Part shown: in pieces, positions 54,300-64,000 of the stretch
How the letters are laid out: each line of letters begins with the position of its first letter
Position numbering within the stretch: the first letter of the stretch is position 1
Assembly (NCBI RefSeq): GCF_900104225.1
Contig: NZ_FNJK01000001.1
Span: forward strand, 310,001-374,000
Direction of reading: 5' to 3'
From: Streptococcus equinus
GTDB taxonomy: Bacteria > Bacillota > Bacilli > Lactobacillales > Streptococcaceae
DNA length: 64,000 nt
Position numbers and translations under genes: made by a program
Notes under the pieces: model-generated
The model's input: the letters and a program-made list of their open reading frames with translations, nothing else
What the model was told of the DNA's origin: nothing
Database searches by the model: none

Positions 54300-55562
54300 G
54301 TGGAAAACGTAAGATACGATGTGCATGATATGCCAAAACCAGGGATGCTGTTTGGACTATCATTCCAACATTTGTTTGCAATGTTCGGTTCAACAGTTTT
54401 GGTTCCAATCTTAGTTGGAATTGATCCTGCAATTGCCTTATTTTCAAGTGGTTTAGGTACTCTAGCACATTTGACAGTAACCAAATATAAAATTCCAGCT
54501 TACATGGGTTCAAGTTTTGCTTACATTGCGACAATGCAAATGTTAATGAAAACAGATGGAATTGCAGCGGTAGCACAGGGGGCTATCGCAGGTGGTTTGG
54601 TTTACTTAATCGTTGCCTTGATTGTAAAATTTGCCGGAAATGCATGGATTGACAAAGTTCTTCCACCTATTGTGGTTGGACCAATCATCATCGTTATTGG
54701 TCTTAGTCTTGCGACAACAGCTGTTAACGATGTTATGCTAAAAGATGGTGCTTACAATTTTACTTACCTATTAGTTGGGATGGTAACTCTTCTTGCGGTT
54801 ATTCTCTTTAACATGTACGGTAAAAAAATCATCGGTGTTATTCCAATTTTACTTGGTTTAATTGTTGGTTACATTTTTGCCTTGGTAGTTGGTGCTGTGA
54901 CAGGTCAAAGCATTGTTGATTTGTCAGGTGTTGCAAAATCAGCTTGGTTCCAAGTTCCAAGTTTTGATATTCTTTTTGTGGATTATCACTTCAAACTTTA
55001 TCCAAGTGCTATTTTGACAATGGCTCCAATCGCTTTTGTAACAATGACTGAACACTTTGGTCACGTAATGGTTCTTAACAGTTTGACAGGACGTGATTTC
55101 TTTAAAGATCCAGGTCTTGACCGTACGCTTACAGGTGATGGTTTGGCACAAATTATCGCTGGTTTCTTCGGTGCTCCACCGGTAACATCATATGGTGAAA
55201 ATATTGGTGTGATGGCCCTTAACAAAATCTACTCAGTATATGTTATTGCTGGAGCAGCTGTGATTGCTGTAGTGATGAGCTTTATCGGAAAAATCTCAGC
55301 TCTTCTTTCATCAATTCCAACACCAGTAATTGGTGGTATTTCAATTGCACTCTTTGGTGTTATCGCATCAAGTGGTCTTAAAATTTTAGTTGAAAATAAA
55401 ATTGATTTTGATAATAAGAAAAATCTTTTGATTGCAAGTGTTATCTTAGTGTCTGGTATCGGTGGTTTGACATTGCAAGTTGCTGGTTTACAAATCACAG
55501 GTGTTGCTTTCTCAACACTTCTAGGTATTATCTTGTATCAAATTCTTCCAGAAAAGGACTAA
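54300..55562 (+). CDS. pyrP: Uracil permease
   Basis: A 420-aa membrane transporter (NAT/NCS2 family) bringing uracil into the cell. It has about 14 membrane segments, with family landmarks such as [31 protein letters not shown] and [15 protein letters not shown]. The start is GTG at 54300, with GAGGAGG 11 bases upstream, a rather long spacing. It has no PyrR site of its own in the 31-base gap after pyrR, so it is controlled by the upstream attenuator. It is also named uraA. Confidence 0.94.
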   Translation: MENVRYDVHDMPKPGMLFGLSFQHLFAMFGSTVLVPILVGIDPAIALFSSGLGTLAHLTVTKYKIPAYMGSSFAYIATMQMLMKTDGIAAVAQGAIAGGLVYLIVALIVKFAGNAWIDKVLPPIVVGPIIIVIGLSLATTAVNDVMLKDGAYNFTYLLVGMVTLLAVILFNMYGKKIIGVIPILLGLIVGYIFALVVGAVTGQSIVDLSGVAKSAWFQVPSFDILFVDYHFKLYPSAILTMAPIAFVTMTEHFGHVMVLNSLTGRDFFKDPGLDRTLTGDGLAQIIAGFFGAPPVTSYGENIGVMALNKIYSVYVIAGAAVIAVVMSFIGKISALLSSIPTPVIGGISIALFGVIASSGLKILVENKIDFDNKKNLLIASVILVSGIGGLTLQVAGLQITGVAFSTLLGIILYQILPEKD

Positions 55563-55566
55563 AAAA

Positions 55567-56493
55567 ATGGCAATTACAGATGGCGTTGTTTCACTAAAGC
55601 ATTTGGTAACAATGGAAACTTTATCAAATGAAGAAGTGCTAGGCTTGATTAAACGCGGAATCGCGTTTAAGAACAATGAAGCCGACTTTAGTTTGGACAG
55701 ACAGTATTTTGCAGCTAATCTTTTCTTTGAACCATCAACGCGTACACACAAATCATTTGAAGTTGCAGAAAGAAAACTTGGTTTAGATGTTATCGAATTT
55801 GATGCTAAAACAAGTTCAGTCAACAAAGGGGAAACTTTGTATGACACGATTTTGACAATGAGTTCTCTTGGAATTGATATTTGTGTGATTCGCCACTCAA
55901 TGGAAGATTACTACAAAGAATTAATTGATAGCCGAACAATTCAGACGGCAATCGTTAACGGTGGAGACGGTTCAGGTCAACACCCAAGTCAATGTTTGTT
56001 AGACTTGATGACGATTTATGAAGAGTTTGGTAGTTTTGAAAATCTAAAAGTAGCTATTGTTGGTGACATTACGCATTCACGTGTTGCAAAATCTAACATG
56101 CAAATCCTAAAACGTTTAGGAGCAGAGTTGTATTTTGCAGGTCCAGAACAATGGTATTCAAGTGAATTTGATGTGTATGGAAAATACGTGGCTATCGATG
56201 AGATTGTTGATCAAGTTGATGTCATGATGATGTTACGAGTCCAACACGAACGTCATGATAGTGAACGTGGTTTTTCAAAAGAAACTTATCACAAAACATT
56301 CGGCCTAACATATGACCGATATGATAAATTGAAACCTTCTGCCATCATCATGCACCCGGCACCAGTTAATCGTGATGTTGAGATAGCTGATCGCTTGGTA
56401 GAAGCACCAAAATCAAGAATTGCTACACAAATGCAAAACGGTGTTTTTGTACGAATGGCAATTCTAGAAGCCGTACTTAATGGTAAGGCTTGA
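55567..56493 (+). CDS. pyrB: Aspartate carbamoyltransferase, catalytic chain
   Basis: This enzyme condenses carbamoyl phosphate with aspartate, the committed step of pyrimidine synthesis. The 308-aa protein has the carbamoyl-phosphate site [30 protein letters not shown] and [10 protein letters not shown]. All are in the usual places. Length is that of the catalytic chain, and no regulatory subunit gene is present, as normal in Gram-positives. It follows pyrP by 4 bases and shares its mRNA. Confidence 0.97.
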   Translation: MAITDGVVSLKHLVTMETLSNEEVLGLIKRGIAFKNNEADFSLDRQYFAANLFFEPSTRTHKSFEVAERKLGLDVIEFDAKTSSVNKGETLYDTILTMSSLGIDICVIRHSMEDYYKELIDSRTIQTAIVNGGDGSGQHPSQCLLDLMTIYEEFGSFENLKVAIVGDITHSRVAKSNMQILKRLGAELYFAGPEQWYSSEFDVYGKYVAIDEIVDQVDVMMMLRVQHERHDSERGFSKETYHKTFGLTYDRYDKLKPSAIIMHPAPVNRDVEIADRLVEAPKSRIATQMQNGVFVRMAILEAVLNGKA

Positions 56494-56525
56494 TAACTTA
56501 TTATTTTGAAGTGTCTGCTAATAAA

Positions 56526-56559
56526 CGTTAAAGTGCTCCCGTGAGAGCAAACGAGAGGA
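56526..56559 (+). promoter_or_regulatory. PyrR-type hairpin overlapping the carA ribosome site
   Basis: Lower stem CGTT (56526-56529)/AACG (56550-56553), upper stem GCTC (56535-56538)/GAGC (56545-56548) and hexaloop CCGTGA (56539-56544), the same loop as the pyr leader hairpin. The Shine-Dalgarno GAGAGGA (56553-56559) starts at the base of the stem. No terminator follows, so any control would be on translation or mRNA fate. Confidence 0.62.
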
Positions 56560-56565
56560 ATAAAA

Positions 56566-57654
56566 ATGGCAAAAAGACTTTTAATTTTAGAAGATGGAAC
56601 AATTTTTGAAGGGAAGGCATTTGGAGCTGACCTCGATGTGACTGGTGAGATTGTGTTTAACACAGGTATGACTGGTTACCAAGAATCAATCACTGACCAA
56701 TCTTACAATGGTCAAATCTTGACGTTTACTTACCCACTAGTTGGTAATTATGGTATTAATCGAGATGACTACGAATCAATTACACCAACTTGTAAAGGTG
56801 TCGTAGTTTCTGAAAATGCTCGTCGAGCAAATAACTGGCGTAATCAAATGACTTTGGATGAGTTCTTGAAGGCTAAAAATATTCCAGGAATATCAGGAAT
56901 TGATACTCGTGCCCTTACAAAAATCATTCGTAAGCATGGTACTATGAAAGCGACTCTTGCAAATGCTGGTGATACGATTGAGCATTTACAAGATCAATTG
57001 CGAGCTACAGTGTTGCCAACCAATAACATCGAACAAGTATCAACTAAAACTGCTTACCCAGCACCAGGTGTTGGTAAAAATATTGTTTTGGTGGACTTTG
57101 GACTTAAACATTCCATTCTACGTGAATTTTCAAAACGTAAATGTAATGTAACAGTCGTTCCATACAATATTTCAGCTGAAGAAATTCTTCATCTTAACCC
57201 AGATGGTGTAATGTTATCAAATGGTCCTGGTAACCCAGAAGATGTTCCTGGTGCGCTTGACATGATTCGTGGTGTTCAAGGCAAAATTCCAATCTTTGGT
57301 ATTTGTATGGGACACCAATTGTTCAGTTTAGCTAATGGAGCTAAGACATATAAGATGAAATTTGGTCACCGTGGATTTAACCATGCTGTTCGAGAAATTG
57401 CAACTGGACGTATTGATTTTACAAGTCAAAACCATGGTTATGCAGTTGATCGCGACACACTTCCTGATTGCCTTATGGTAACTCATGAAGAAATTAATGA
57501 TAAATCTGTTGAAGGTGTTCGTCACCGTGATTTCCCAGCTTTCTCAGTTCAATTCCACCCAGACGCTGCGCCTGGACCACATGATGCAAGCTATCTTTTC
57601 GATGACTTCATCGAATTGATTGATGCTTTCCAAGCTGAAAAAGCTAATCGTTAA
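56566..57654 (+). CDS. carA: Carbamoyl-phosphate synthase small chain (glutaminase)
   Basis: CarA releases ammonia from glutamine for CarB. The 362-aa protein has an N-terminal small-subunit domain and a C-terminal class I glutamine amidotransferase with nucleophile Cys247 in GICMGHQ and His331. The third triad position, Glu in the well-known HPEASPGPHD form, is Asp333 here ([10 protein letters not shown]). It is the fourth gene of the pyr operon, but a PyrR-like hairpin lies at its ribosome site, separating its control from pyrB. Confidence 0.96.
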   Translation: MAKRLLILEDGTIFEGKAFGADLDVTGEIVFNTGMTGYQESITDQSYNGQILTFTYPLVGNYGINRDDYESITPTCKGVVVSENARRANNWRNQMTLDEFLKAKNIPGISGIDTRALTKIIRKHGTMKATLANAGDTIEHLQDQLRATVLPTNNIEQVSTKTAYPAPGVGKNIVLVDFGLKHSILREFSKRKCNVTVVPYNISAEEILHLNPDGVMLSNGPGNPEDVPGALDMIRGVQGKIPIFGICMGHQLFSLANGAKTYKMKFGHRGFNHAVREIATGRIDFTSQNHGYAVDRDTLPDCLMVTHEEINDKSVEGVRHRDFPAFSVQFHPDAAPGPHDASYLFDDFIELIDAFQAEKANR

Positions 57655-57657
57655 AAA

Positions 57658-57715
57658 GTCATTCGACATCAAAATCTTGTCGGTAAATTGCAAAATGACT
57701 GACAGCAAGGTCATT
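57658..57715 (+). promoter_or_regulatory. Competing hairpins between carA and carB
   Basis: GTCATT (57658-57663) and GTCATT (57710-57715) can each pair with the same AATGAC (57694-57699). The first option also encloses a CGACA/TGTCG stem (57664-57682). Only one can form at a time. A regulatory role is a guess. Confidence 0.4.
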
Positions 57716-57760
57716 AACATATTTAAAGTCAATCAGAGAGTTGACAAATAGGAGAAAATA

Positions 57761-60700
57761 ATGCCAAAACGTACAGATATTAAAAAAATTATGGTGATTG
57801 GTTCTGGTCCGATTATTATCGGTCAGGCAGCAGAATTTGACTATGCCGGAACACAGGCTTGTTTAGCCCTCAAAGAAGAAGGGTATAGCGTTGTTCTTGT
57901 TAACTCAAACCCTGCAACAATCATGACTGATAAAGAGATTGCAGATAAGGTTTACATTGAACCTTTGACAACTGAGTTTGTTACTCGTATTCTTCGCAAA
58001 GAACGTCCAGATGCCCTTCTTCCAACATTGGGAGGACAAACTGGTCTTAACATGGCAATGGAATTGTCAAAAGCTGGTATCCTAGATGAACTCGGTGTTG
58101 AGTTGTTAGGAACAAAATTATCAGCTATTGACCGCGCAGAAGATCGTGATCTCTTCAAACAGTTGATGGAAGAACTCAATCAACCAATTCCAGAATCTGA
58201 AATTGTCAATACTGTTGATGAAGCTGTTGCATTTGCAGAATCAATTGGTTATCCAGTTATCGTTCGTCCTGCCTTCACTCTTGGAGGTACAGGTGGTGGT
58301 ATGTGTGATAATGAAGAAGAACTTCGCGAAATCGCTGAAAATGGTTTGAAATTATCACCCGTAACACAATGTTTGATTGAACGTTCAATTGCTGGTTTTA
58401 AAGAAATTGAATATGAAGTGATGCGTGATGCTGCAGATAACGCACTTGTTGTTTGTAACATGGAAAACTTTGACCCAGTTGGTATTCACACTGGTGACTC
58501 AATCGTTTTTGCGCCAACACAAACTCTTTCAGATATTGAAAACCAAATGTTGCGTGATGCTAGTCTAAGTATCATTCGTGCTCTTAAAATTGAAGGTGGT
58601 TGTAACGTTCAGCTAGCACTTGATCCAAATAGTTTCAAATACTACGTTATCGAAGTTAACCCACGTGTATCACGTTCATCAGCTCTTGCCTCAAAAGCAA
58701 CAGGTTATCCAATCGCTAAATTGGCAGCTAAAATTGCTGTTGGTTTGACACTTGATGAAATGGTGAACCCAGTAACTGGAACAACATATGCTATGTTTGA
58801 ACCAGCTCTCGACTATGTGGTTGCTAAAATTCCACGTTTTCCATTTGATAAATTTGAAAATGGTGAACGTCGTTTAGGAACACAAATGAAAGCGACAGGT
58901 GAAGTTATGGCAATTGGTCGTAACATTGAAGAATCACTCTTAAAAGCATGTCGCTCGCTTGAAATCGGTGTTCATCACAATGAAATGCCAGATTTGGCCA
59001 AAGTTTCAGATGATGAATTGGTAAGCAAGATTGTTCGTGCTCAAGATGATCGTCTTTTCTACCTGTCTGAAGCTATCCGTCGCGGTTATACAATTGAAGA
59101 GTTGTCTAAATTGACAAAAATTGATCTCTTCTTCCTTGATAAATTACTTCACATTTTTGAACTTGAGCAAGAGTTGGCAAGTCATATTGGAGATGTTGAA
59201 GTTCTTAAAGAAGCTAAACGTAATGGTTTTGCTGACCTTAAGATTGCTGAACTATGGAACATGACTGCTGCTGAAGTGCGAGCTATTCGTACAGAAAACA
59301 AAATTATTCCAGTTTATAAAATGGTTGATACTTGTGCGGCTGAATTTGAATCAGCTACACCATATTTCTATTCAACATATGAATGGGAAAATGAATCAAT
59401 CAAGTCAGATAAAGAATCAATTATTGTACTTGGTTCAGGCCCAATTCGTATCGGTCAAGGGGTTGAATTTGACTATGCAACTGTTCACTCAGTTAAAGCT
59501 ATCCAAGCAGCAGGATATGAAGCTATTATCATGAACTCAAATCCTGAAACAGTTTCAACTGACTTTTCAATTTCAGATAAACTTTACTTCGAACCACTTA
59601 CATTTGAAGATGTAATGAATGTTATTGAACTTGAACAACCAAAAGGTGTTATCGTTCAATTTGGTGGTCAAACTGCTATTAACTTGGCTGAGCCACTTTC
59701 TAAAGCTGGTGTCAAAATTCTTGGTACACAGGTTGCTGATCTTGATCGCGCCGAAGACCGTGACCTCTTTGAACAAGCTTTGAAAGAATTGGATATTCCT
59801 CAACCACCAGGACAAACTGCAACAAATGAAGAAGAAGCGGTTGAAGCAGCTCGTAAAATCGGTTTTCCAGTACTTGTTCGTCCTTCATACGTACTCGGTG
59901 GACGTGCGATGGAAATCGTTGAAAATGAAGAAGATCTTCGTTCTTACATGCGAACAGCCGTTAAAGCTAGTCCTGATCACCCTGTTCTTGTTGACTCATA
60001 TATTGTAGGTCGTGAATGTGAAGTTGATGCCATTTCTGATGGTAAGGATGTGCTTATCCCAGGTATCATGGAACATATTGAACGAGCTGGTGTTCACTCA
60101 GGTGACTCAATGGCGGTTTACCCACCACAAACACTTTCTAAGAAAGTTCAAGAAACCATTGCGGATTACACAAAACGTTTGGCAATTGGTTTGAACTGCT
60201 ACGGTATGATGAACATTCAATTTGTCATCAAAGATGAAACAGTTTATGTTATCGAAGTTAACCCTCGTGCTAGTCGTACAGTTCCATTCTTATCAAAAGT
60301 AACTAACATTCCAATGGCACAAGTTGCAACTAAATTGATTCTTGGACAAAGTCTTGCTGATCTTGGTTATCAAGATGGTCTATATCCAGAAACTGAATCT
60401 GTTCATGTGAAAGCACCAGTCTTCTCATTCACAAAACTCGCTAAAGTTGATAGCCTACTTGGGCCTGAAATGAAATCAACCGGTGAAGTTATGGGATCTG
60501 ATTTGACGCTAGAAAAGGCTCTTTACAAAGCATTCGAAGCTTCATACTTCCACTTGCCTTCATTTGGTAATGTTGTCTTTACGGTTTCTGATGATACTAA
60601 AGAAGAAGCACTTGGTTTAGCCAAACGTTTTGCAAATATTGGCTACAGCATTTTTGCGACACATGGTACAGCAGCGTACTTTGCAAAACACGGTTTGGAT

Positions 60701-60940
60701 TCAACTATTGTTGACAAACTTGGAGATGACGACGATAATGATATCCCAGCACTTGTTCGTACAGGTAAAGTCCAAGCTATTGTCAATACTGTCGGTACAA
60801 AACGTACACTTGATGAAGATGGAGCGATTATTCGTAGCTCAGCTATTGAACATGGAGTTCCACTCTTTACGGCGCTTGATACTGTTGATGCGATGATTCG
60901 TGTACTTGAAAGTCGAGGCTTTACAACACAAGCCATTTAA
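57761..60940 (+). CDS. carB: Carbamoyl-phosphate synthase large chain
   Basis: CarB makes carbamoyl phosphate from bicarbonate, ammonia and two ATP. The 1059-aa protein shows the expected duplication. A first ATP-grasp half opens with [20 protein letters not shown], and a second half, from about residue 555, has [21 protein letters not shown]-terminal MGS-like allosteric domain (about 930-1059) includes [14 protein letters not shown] and [16 protein letters not shown] precedes the ATG. It is the last pyr operon gene, followed by a terminator. Confidence 0.97.
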   Translation: MPKRTDIKKIMVIGSGPIIIGQAAEFDYAGTQACLALKEEGYSVVLVNSNPATIMTDKEIADKVYIEPLTTEFVTRILRKERPDALLPTLGGQTGLNMAMELSKAGILDELGVELLGTKLSAIDRAEDRDLFKQLMEELNQPIPESEIVNTVDEAVAFAESIGYPVIVRPAFTLGGTGGGMCDNEEELREIAENGLKLSPVTQCLIERSIAGFKEIEYEVMRDAADNALVVCNMENFDPVGIHTGDSIVFAPTQTLSDIENQMLRDASLSIIRALKIEGGCNVQLALDPNSFKYYVIEVNPRVSRSSALASKATGYPIAKLAAKIAVGLTLDEMVNPVTGTTYAMFEPALDYVVAKIPRFPFDKFENGERRLGTQMKATGEVMAIGRNIEESLLKACRSLEIGVHHNEMPDLAKVSDDELVSKIVRAQDDRLFYLSEAIRRGYTIEELSKLTKIDLFFLDKLLHIFELEQELASHIGDVEVLKEAKRNGFADLKIAELWNMTAAEVRAIRTENKIIPVYKMVDTCAAEFESATPYFYSTYEWENESIKSDKESIIVLGSGPIRIGQGVEFDYATVHSVKAIQAAGYEAIIMNSNPETVSTDFSISDKLYFEPLTFEDVMNVIELEQPKGVIVQFGGQTAINLAEPLSKAGVKILGTQVADLDRAEDRDLFEQALKELDIPQPPGQTATNEEEAVEAARKIGFPVLVRPSYVLGGRAMEIVENEEDLRSYMRTAVKASPDHPVLVDSYIVGRECEVDAISDGKDVLIPGIMEHIERAGVHSGDSMAVYPPQTLSKKVQETIADYTKRLAIGLNCYGMMNIQFVIKDETVYVIEVNPRASRTVPFLSKVTNIPMAQVATKLILGQSLADLGYQDGLYPETESVHVKAPVFSFTKLAKVDSLLGPEMKSTGEVMGSDLTLEKALYKAFEASYFHLPSFGNVVFTVSDDTKEEALGLAKRFANIGYSIFATHGTAAYFAKHGLDSTIVDKLGDDDDNDIPALVRTGKVQAIVNTVGTKRTLDEDGAIIRSSAIEHGVPLFTALDTVDAMIRVLESRGFTTQAI

Positions 60941-60966
60941 GTTTAAGTCTTAATATACAACAAAAG

Positions 60967-60998
60967 TTCTGAGGCATTTCTGTCTCAGGATTTTTTTG
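60967..60998 (+). terminator. Rho-independent terminator after carB
   Basis: CTGAGGC (60969-60975) pairs with GTCTCAG (60982-60988, one G-U) around ATTTCT, extended by two pairs, then seven T. Confidence 0.88.
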
Positions 60999-61070
60999 CT
61001 TACAAACTTGTAAGGTTAAAACCTGAAAAAACTTCTATAATGGGTGATAAAGATAAACTTAGGTTTGTTC

Positions 61071-61099
61071 TTGACAGTAAAAAATCAAAAATGTATAAT
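61071..61099 (+). promoter_or_regulatory. Consensus sigma-70 promoter of the MacAB-like operon
   Basis: -35 TTGACA (61071-61076), exactly 17 bases, -10 TATAAT (61094-61099). All twelve hexamer bases match consensus. Confidence 0.92.
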
Positions 61100-61147
61100 T
61101 GTTCTATCTGAGTGATACAACTATACAAAAAGAAAATGAGGATAATT

Positions 61148-62362
61148 ATGTCTAGAAGAAGTAAATCAAGCATGTCAAAAAAGACTAAGATTATGATTGG
61201 CGCTGCTGCTGCGTTTTTTGTTATTGCTGGTGGTGGATTAATGCTATTACAAAATTCAAAATCATCTGCTTCAAAAGCTGATGTATCTTATGATGCGGTT
61301 AATGTAACAGAAGGTACTATTTCATCATCTACTTTGTTGACAGGAAAAGTAACAGCACTTCAAGAACAGTATGTATACTTTGATAGCAGTAAGGGGAGTT
61401 CAGCAAAACCAACAGTTGCTGTAGGTGATCAAATTACAGCTGGTCAGCAGTTAGTACAATACGATACAACAACTGCTCAAACAGCATATGACTCAGCTGT
61501 TCGTAATCTTAATAAGGTTGGCCGTCAAATTGATTATCTGAAGAAATATGGTAATTTGCCAGCTACCTCAACAACTACTGATGAAGAAACTGGGGAAGAA
61601 AAAACTGTTACGACGCAACCAAGTCCAGAGCAAAATGCTAGTTATAACCAACAGCTACAAGATTTGAATGATTCTTACGCTGATGCTCAAGGGGAAGTTA
61701 ATAAGGCACAACAAGCATTAAATGAAACGATTATTACAAGTGATGTTTCTGGTACTGTTGTTGAAGTTAACAACGATATTGATCCATCATCTAAAAATAG
61801 TCAAACACTTGTTCACGTTGCTACAGAAGGTCAACTTCAAATCAAAGGAACTTTGACAGAATATGACTTGGCAAATATTAAAACTGGTCAAAACGTCAAA
61901 ATTAAATCAAAAGTTTATCCTGATAAAGAATGGACTGGTACGATTTCATACATTTCAAACTATCCAAATCAAACAGCTGATGCCGCTGCATCTGATTCAA
62001 GTAGCTCATCAAATAACGCCGCTTCTTATGATTACAAGATTGATTTGACAGGGGACACTTCAAATCTACAGCAAGGATTTACGGTTTCTGTGGAAGTTGT
62101 TAATGAAAATAAAAATAAATTAGTTCCAGTCAACGCAGTTGTTTCGGAAGGTGATAAGAAATTTGTCTGGACTTTCGACAAGAAATCTAAGAAAGTTAGC
62201 AAAGTTGAAGTAGCTGTTGGTAATGCTGATGCTTCGCAACAAGAAATTTTGAGTGGGTTGGAAGTCGGACAAACTGTTATTTCAAATCCTGCCAAAACAT
62301 TGAAGGATGGTGAAAAGTTAGATAACGTAACTACTGATGATGCCGCTGCAAAAAAAGATTAA
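61148..62362 (+). CDS. MacA/YknX-like periplasmic-adaptor (HlyD) protein of an ABC exporter
   Basis: A 404-aa membrane-fusion (HlyD/RND adaptor) protein. One N-terminal membrane anchor (about 14-36) is followed by a first beta-hairpin segment (TGKVTALQEQYVYFDSSKG), then a coiled-coil hairpin (about 120-205). The lipoyl/beta-barrel half has TSDVSGTVVEVNNDI and KGTLTEYDLANIKTGQ, with a C-terminal barrel after about residue 290. The ATG 61148 is used because GAGGA lies 5 bases upstream. ATGs at 61112 and 61136 are upstream alternatives. Next come the ATPase and permease. Confidence 0.88.
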   Translation: MSRRSKSSMSKKTKIMIGAAAAFFVIAGGGLMLLQNSKSSASKADVSYDAVNVTEGTISSSTLLTGKVTALQEQYVYFDSSKGSSAKPTVAVGDQITAGQQLVQYDTTTAQTAYDSAVRNLNKVGRQIDYLKKYGNLPATSTTTDEETGEEKTVTTQPSPEQNASYNQQLQDLNDSYADAQGEVNKAQQALNETIITSDVSGTVVEVNNDIDPSSKNSQTLVHVATEGQLQIKGTLTEYDLANIKTGQNVKIKSKVYPDKEWTGTISYISNYPNQTADAAASDSSSSSNNAASYDYKIDLTGDTSNLQQGFTVSVEVVNENKNKLVPVNAVVSEGDKKFVWTFDKKSKKVSKVEVAVGNADASQQEILSGLEVGQTVISNPAKTLKDGEKLDNVTTDDAAAKKD

Positions 62363-62376
62363 GAGGTGAGTGAGTA

Positions 62377-63087
62377 GTGAGAGATGAAAAAAGACCATTA
62401 ATCCAATTAAATAATATTATAAAATCCTACCGTAATGGTGATCAGGAATTGAACATTTTAAAGGGAATTGATTTAACTGTTTATGAGGGAGAATTCGTAG
62501 CAATTATGGGACCTTCTGGTTCAGGTAAATCAACTCTTATGAATATCATTGGCCTGCTTGATAGACCAACTTCGGGCGATTATAGTTTAAATGGAACACA
62601 AGTCGAAGACTTAAAAGAAAAAGAATTAGCTAAAGTCAGAAATGAAGAAATCGGCTTTGTTTTCCAACAATTTTTCCTCCTTTCAAAAATGACAGCTTTG
62701 CAAAATGTTGAACTTCCTCTAGTTTATGCCGGAGTAAGCTCCTCAAAACGTCGTCAATTAGCAAAGCAATTCTTAGAAAAAGTTGAGTTAAGTGAACGAA
62801 TGAAGCACTTGCCATCAGAGCTATCAGGTGGACAAAAACAGCGTGTTGCAATAGCGCGTGCTTTGGTGAATGATCCGTCTATTATTCTTGCGGATGAACC
62901 AACCGGTGCCCTTGACACAAAAACAAGTGTTCAAATCATGCAGTTATTGACTGAACTTAATCGTGAAGGAAAGACAATCGTTATGGTTACTCACGAACCA
63001 GAAATTGCTGATTTTGCGACACGAAAAATTGTCATTCGTGATGGTGAAATTACACGTGATACAACAGAAAGTGTCAGAATTGACTAA
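62377..63087 (+). CDS. MacB/YknY-type ABC transporter ATPase
   Basis: A 236-aa ATPase of the LolD/MacB/YknY class. Walker [10 protein letters not shown] is at residues 45-53, the Q-loop lies in [10 protein letters not shown], the signature is [15 protein letters not shown] and Walker B is [12 protein letters not shown] with a VTHEPEIA H-loop. Such ATPases power efflux of peptides or drugs with a MacB permease and a MacA adaptor, as the gene order shows. The start is GTG 62377, 7 bases after AAGAGGTGA. An ATG at 62384 is out of frame. Confidence 0.92.
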   Translation: MRDEKRPLIQLNNIIKSYRNGDQELNILKGIDLTVYEGEFVAIMGPSGSGKSTLMNIIGLLDRPTSGDYSLNGTQVEDLKEKELAKVRNEEIGFVFQQFFLLSKMTALQNVELPLVYAGVSSSKRRQLAKQFLEKVELSERMKHLPSELSGGQKQRVAIARALVNDPSIILADEPTGALDTKTSVQIMQLLTELNREGKTIVMVTHEPEIADFATRKIVIRDGEITRDTTESVRID

Positions 63088-63099
63088 GGGAGGAATATG

Positions 63100-64000
63100 A
63101 TGGAAAACTGGAAATTCGCCCTTGGATCAATCATGGGGCACAAAATGCGTTCTTTCTTGACGACATTAGGAATTATTATTGGTGTGGCGTCAGTTGTCGT
63201 TATTATGGCTTTAGGTCAAGGAATGACAAATCAAATCACTAATATGTTTGCATCAGATAGTAAAGATGTTCAAATTTACTATACAACTAAGAAATCTGAT
63301 GATGTTGATATTTTTGATGATGAAGACCCAACAACGGCTGATAAAGGCCCTGCAATTAAGGAAGAATGGCTTCAAAAAATCAAAAGTGAACTTCCTGGGG
63401 TCAATAATTACTATTTAACAAATTCAACCACTTCAACAGTTGAAGGAAATCAGAAAAAGTCAAAAAATGTTAATATAACAGGGGTTAATAGAACTTACTT
63501 CAGTGTTAAAAAATACAAAGTTCTTGCTGGACGAAGTTTTGAAACCAATGACTATTCAAGTTTTTCACGAATTGTCATGCTAGATACAAAACTTGCTGTT
63601 AAATTATTTGGTAGCAATGAAAATGCTCTAAATCAACATGTTTCCATTGGTTCAAAAACGTATTTAGTAGTTGGAGTTTATAAAGATCCAAATTCTGGTT
63701 CTGAACAGTATGGCATGCAATCTGGTGGTAATGCTGTCATGACTAATACTCAATTGGCTGCTGAATTCAATGTAGATGAAGTACAGTCTGCGTTTGTTCA
63801 CGTTAACGATGTAAAAACATCAACAAAAGTTGGGAAAGAGGCTGCTCGCATGATGACGCGTTTATCAGCTGTGAGAACTGGCCGCTTTACAATCTATGAC
63901 ATGTCAAAAATTGTTTCTCAAATCAAATCTGCCTATAGCATGATGACAACAGTTATTGGAGCCATTGCTGGTATTTCACTTCTAGTTGGTGGTATTGGTG
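63100..64000 (+). CDS. MacB/YknZ-type ABC permease, 5' part (truncated by window end)
   Basis: The open frame runs to the last base with no stop, so about 300 residues are visible. The N-terminal membrane segment (KMRSFLTTLGIIIGVASVVVI) is followed by a long extracellular MacB_PCD-type domain, and a second membrane segment begins near the window end (TTVIGAIAGISLLVGGIG). ATG 63100 is favoured over 63097, because GGGAGG (63088-63093) is then 6 bases away. With the two upstream genes it makes an adaptor-ATPase-permease export operon. The substrate is unknown. Confidence 0.9.
   Translation, partial: MENWKFALGSIMGHKMRSFLTTLGIIIGVASVVVIMALGQGMTNQITNMFASDSKDVQIYYTTKKSDDVDIFDDEDPTTADKGPAIKEEWLQKIKSELPGVNNYYLTNSTTSTVEGNQKKSKNVNITGVNRTYFSVKKYKVLAGRSFETNDYSSFSRIVMLDTKLAVKLFGSNENALNQHVSIGSKTYLVVGVYKDPNSGSEQYGMQSGGNAVMTNTQLAAEFNVDEVQSAFVHVNDVKTSTKVGKEAARMMTRLSAVRTGRFTIYDMSKIVSQIKSAYSMMTTVIGAIAGISLLVGGIG

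Noticed and set aside
56289-56663. 124-codon minus-strand open frame across the pyrB-carA junction
   Set aside because: It is the reverse complement of conserved pyrB and carA coding plus the gap, with no start context; a by-product of codon bias.
61598-62295. Frames inside the MacA-like gene on both strands
   Set aside because: They are shadows of the adaptor coding sequence, whose domain order is clear.

Overview
The window reads as chromosomal core and cell-surface DNA from a low-GC Streptococcus. The dnaG-rpoD head of a rhamnose-polysaccharide cluster, the pepT-ebsA-ferredoxin-LysM-cmk-infC-rpmI-rplT order, the aro-tyrA run, the rplU-prp-rpmA trio and the pyrR-uraA-pyrB-carA-carB operon are all typical of streptococci. 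The surface-polysaccharide content and the Bsp-like repeat lysins would fit the S. bovis/equinus group, but that species-level call is inference. No tRNA, rRNA, insertion sequence, prophage or CRISPR array was seen.

Layout. 1-3053: 3' part of dnaG, then rpoD and a DUF59 Fe-S assembly gene. 3195-18868: a long, tightly overlapping operon for a rhamnose-rich cell-wall polysaccharide. It holds rgpA/B, the ABC exporter rgpC/D, GT2 and RgpF-domain enzymes, a GacI/GacJ-like GlcNAc-lipid pair, a flippase, a DUF2142 GT-C-like protein, two more GT2 enzymes and a GacH-like phosphoglycerol transferase. A terminator closes it. 18990-23338: a second unit (RgpF-GT4 fusion, GT4) and a separately promoted bactoprenol glycosyltransferase. 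23421-28664: two secreted cell-wall hydrolases (CHAP and GH25) sharing GBS Bsp-like repeats, plus a lipoprotein. 28770-33277: pepT, ebsA, ferredoxin (minus strand), a LysM protein, cmk and the infC-rpmI-rplT ribosomal operon with a terminator-bearing leader. 33645-35789: ltaS on the minus strand. 36109-42598: an rlmI-like methyltransferase, aroD-E-B-C, tyrA and a small YlbF/YheA gene. 42691-49870: a HicDH-like dehydrogenase, folC and a Ser/Thr-rich membrane protein on the minus strand, nifS-thiI, capA and a GNAT gene. 50066-53459: rplU-prp-rpmA, a LysR regulator, lspA and rluD. 53460-60940: the PyrR-controlled pyrimidine operon. 61148-64000: a MacA/MacB-type ABC export system, cut by the window end.

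The surface genes fit together. The Rgp/Gac-type genes would build polyrhamnose on a lipid carrier, decorate it with amino-sugar or other side chains made from a lipid-linked donor, and add glycerol phosphate. LtaS makes the second phosphoglycerol polymer, and the two lysins remodel peptidoglycan.

The most unusual signals are at the RNA level. thiI has its Shine-Dalgarno separated from the start codon by a perfect 8-bp hairpin. A PyrR-type hexaloop hairpin abuts the carA Shine-Dalgarno. The rlmI-aro operon looks leaderless and has a perfect 17-bp palindrome overlapping its promoter. infC appears to start at a non-AUG codon. At the protein level, the GH25 lysin is built from three copies of an exactly 188-residue two-repeat unit.
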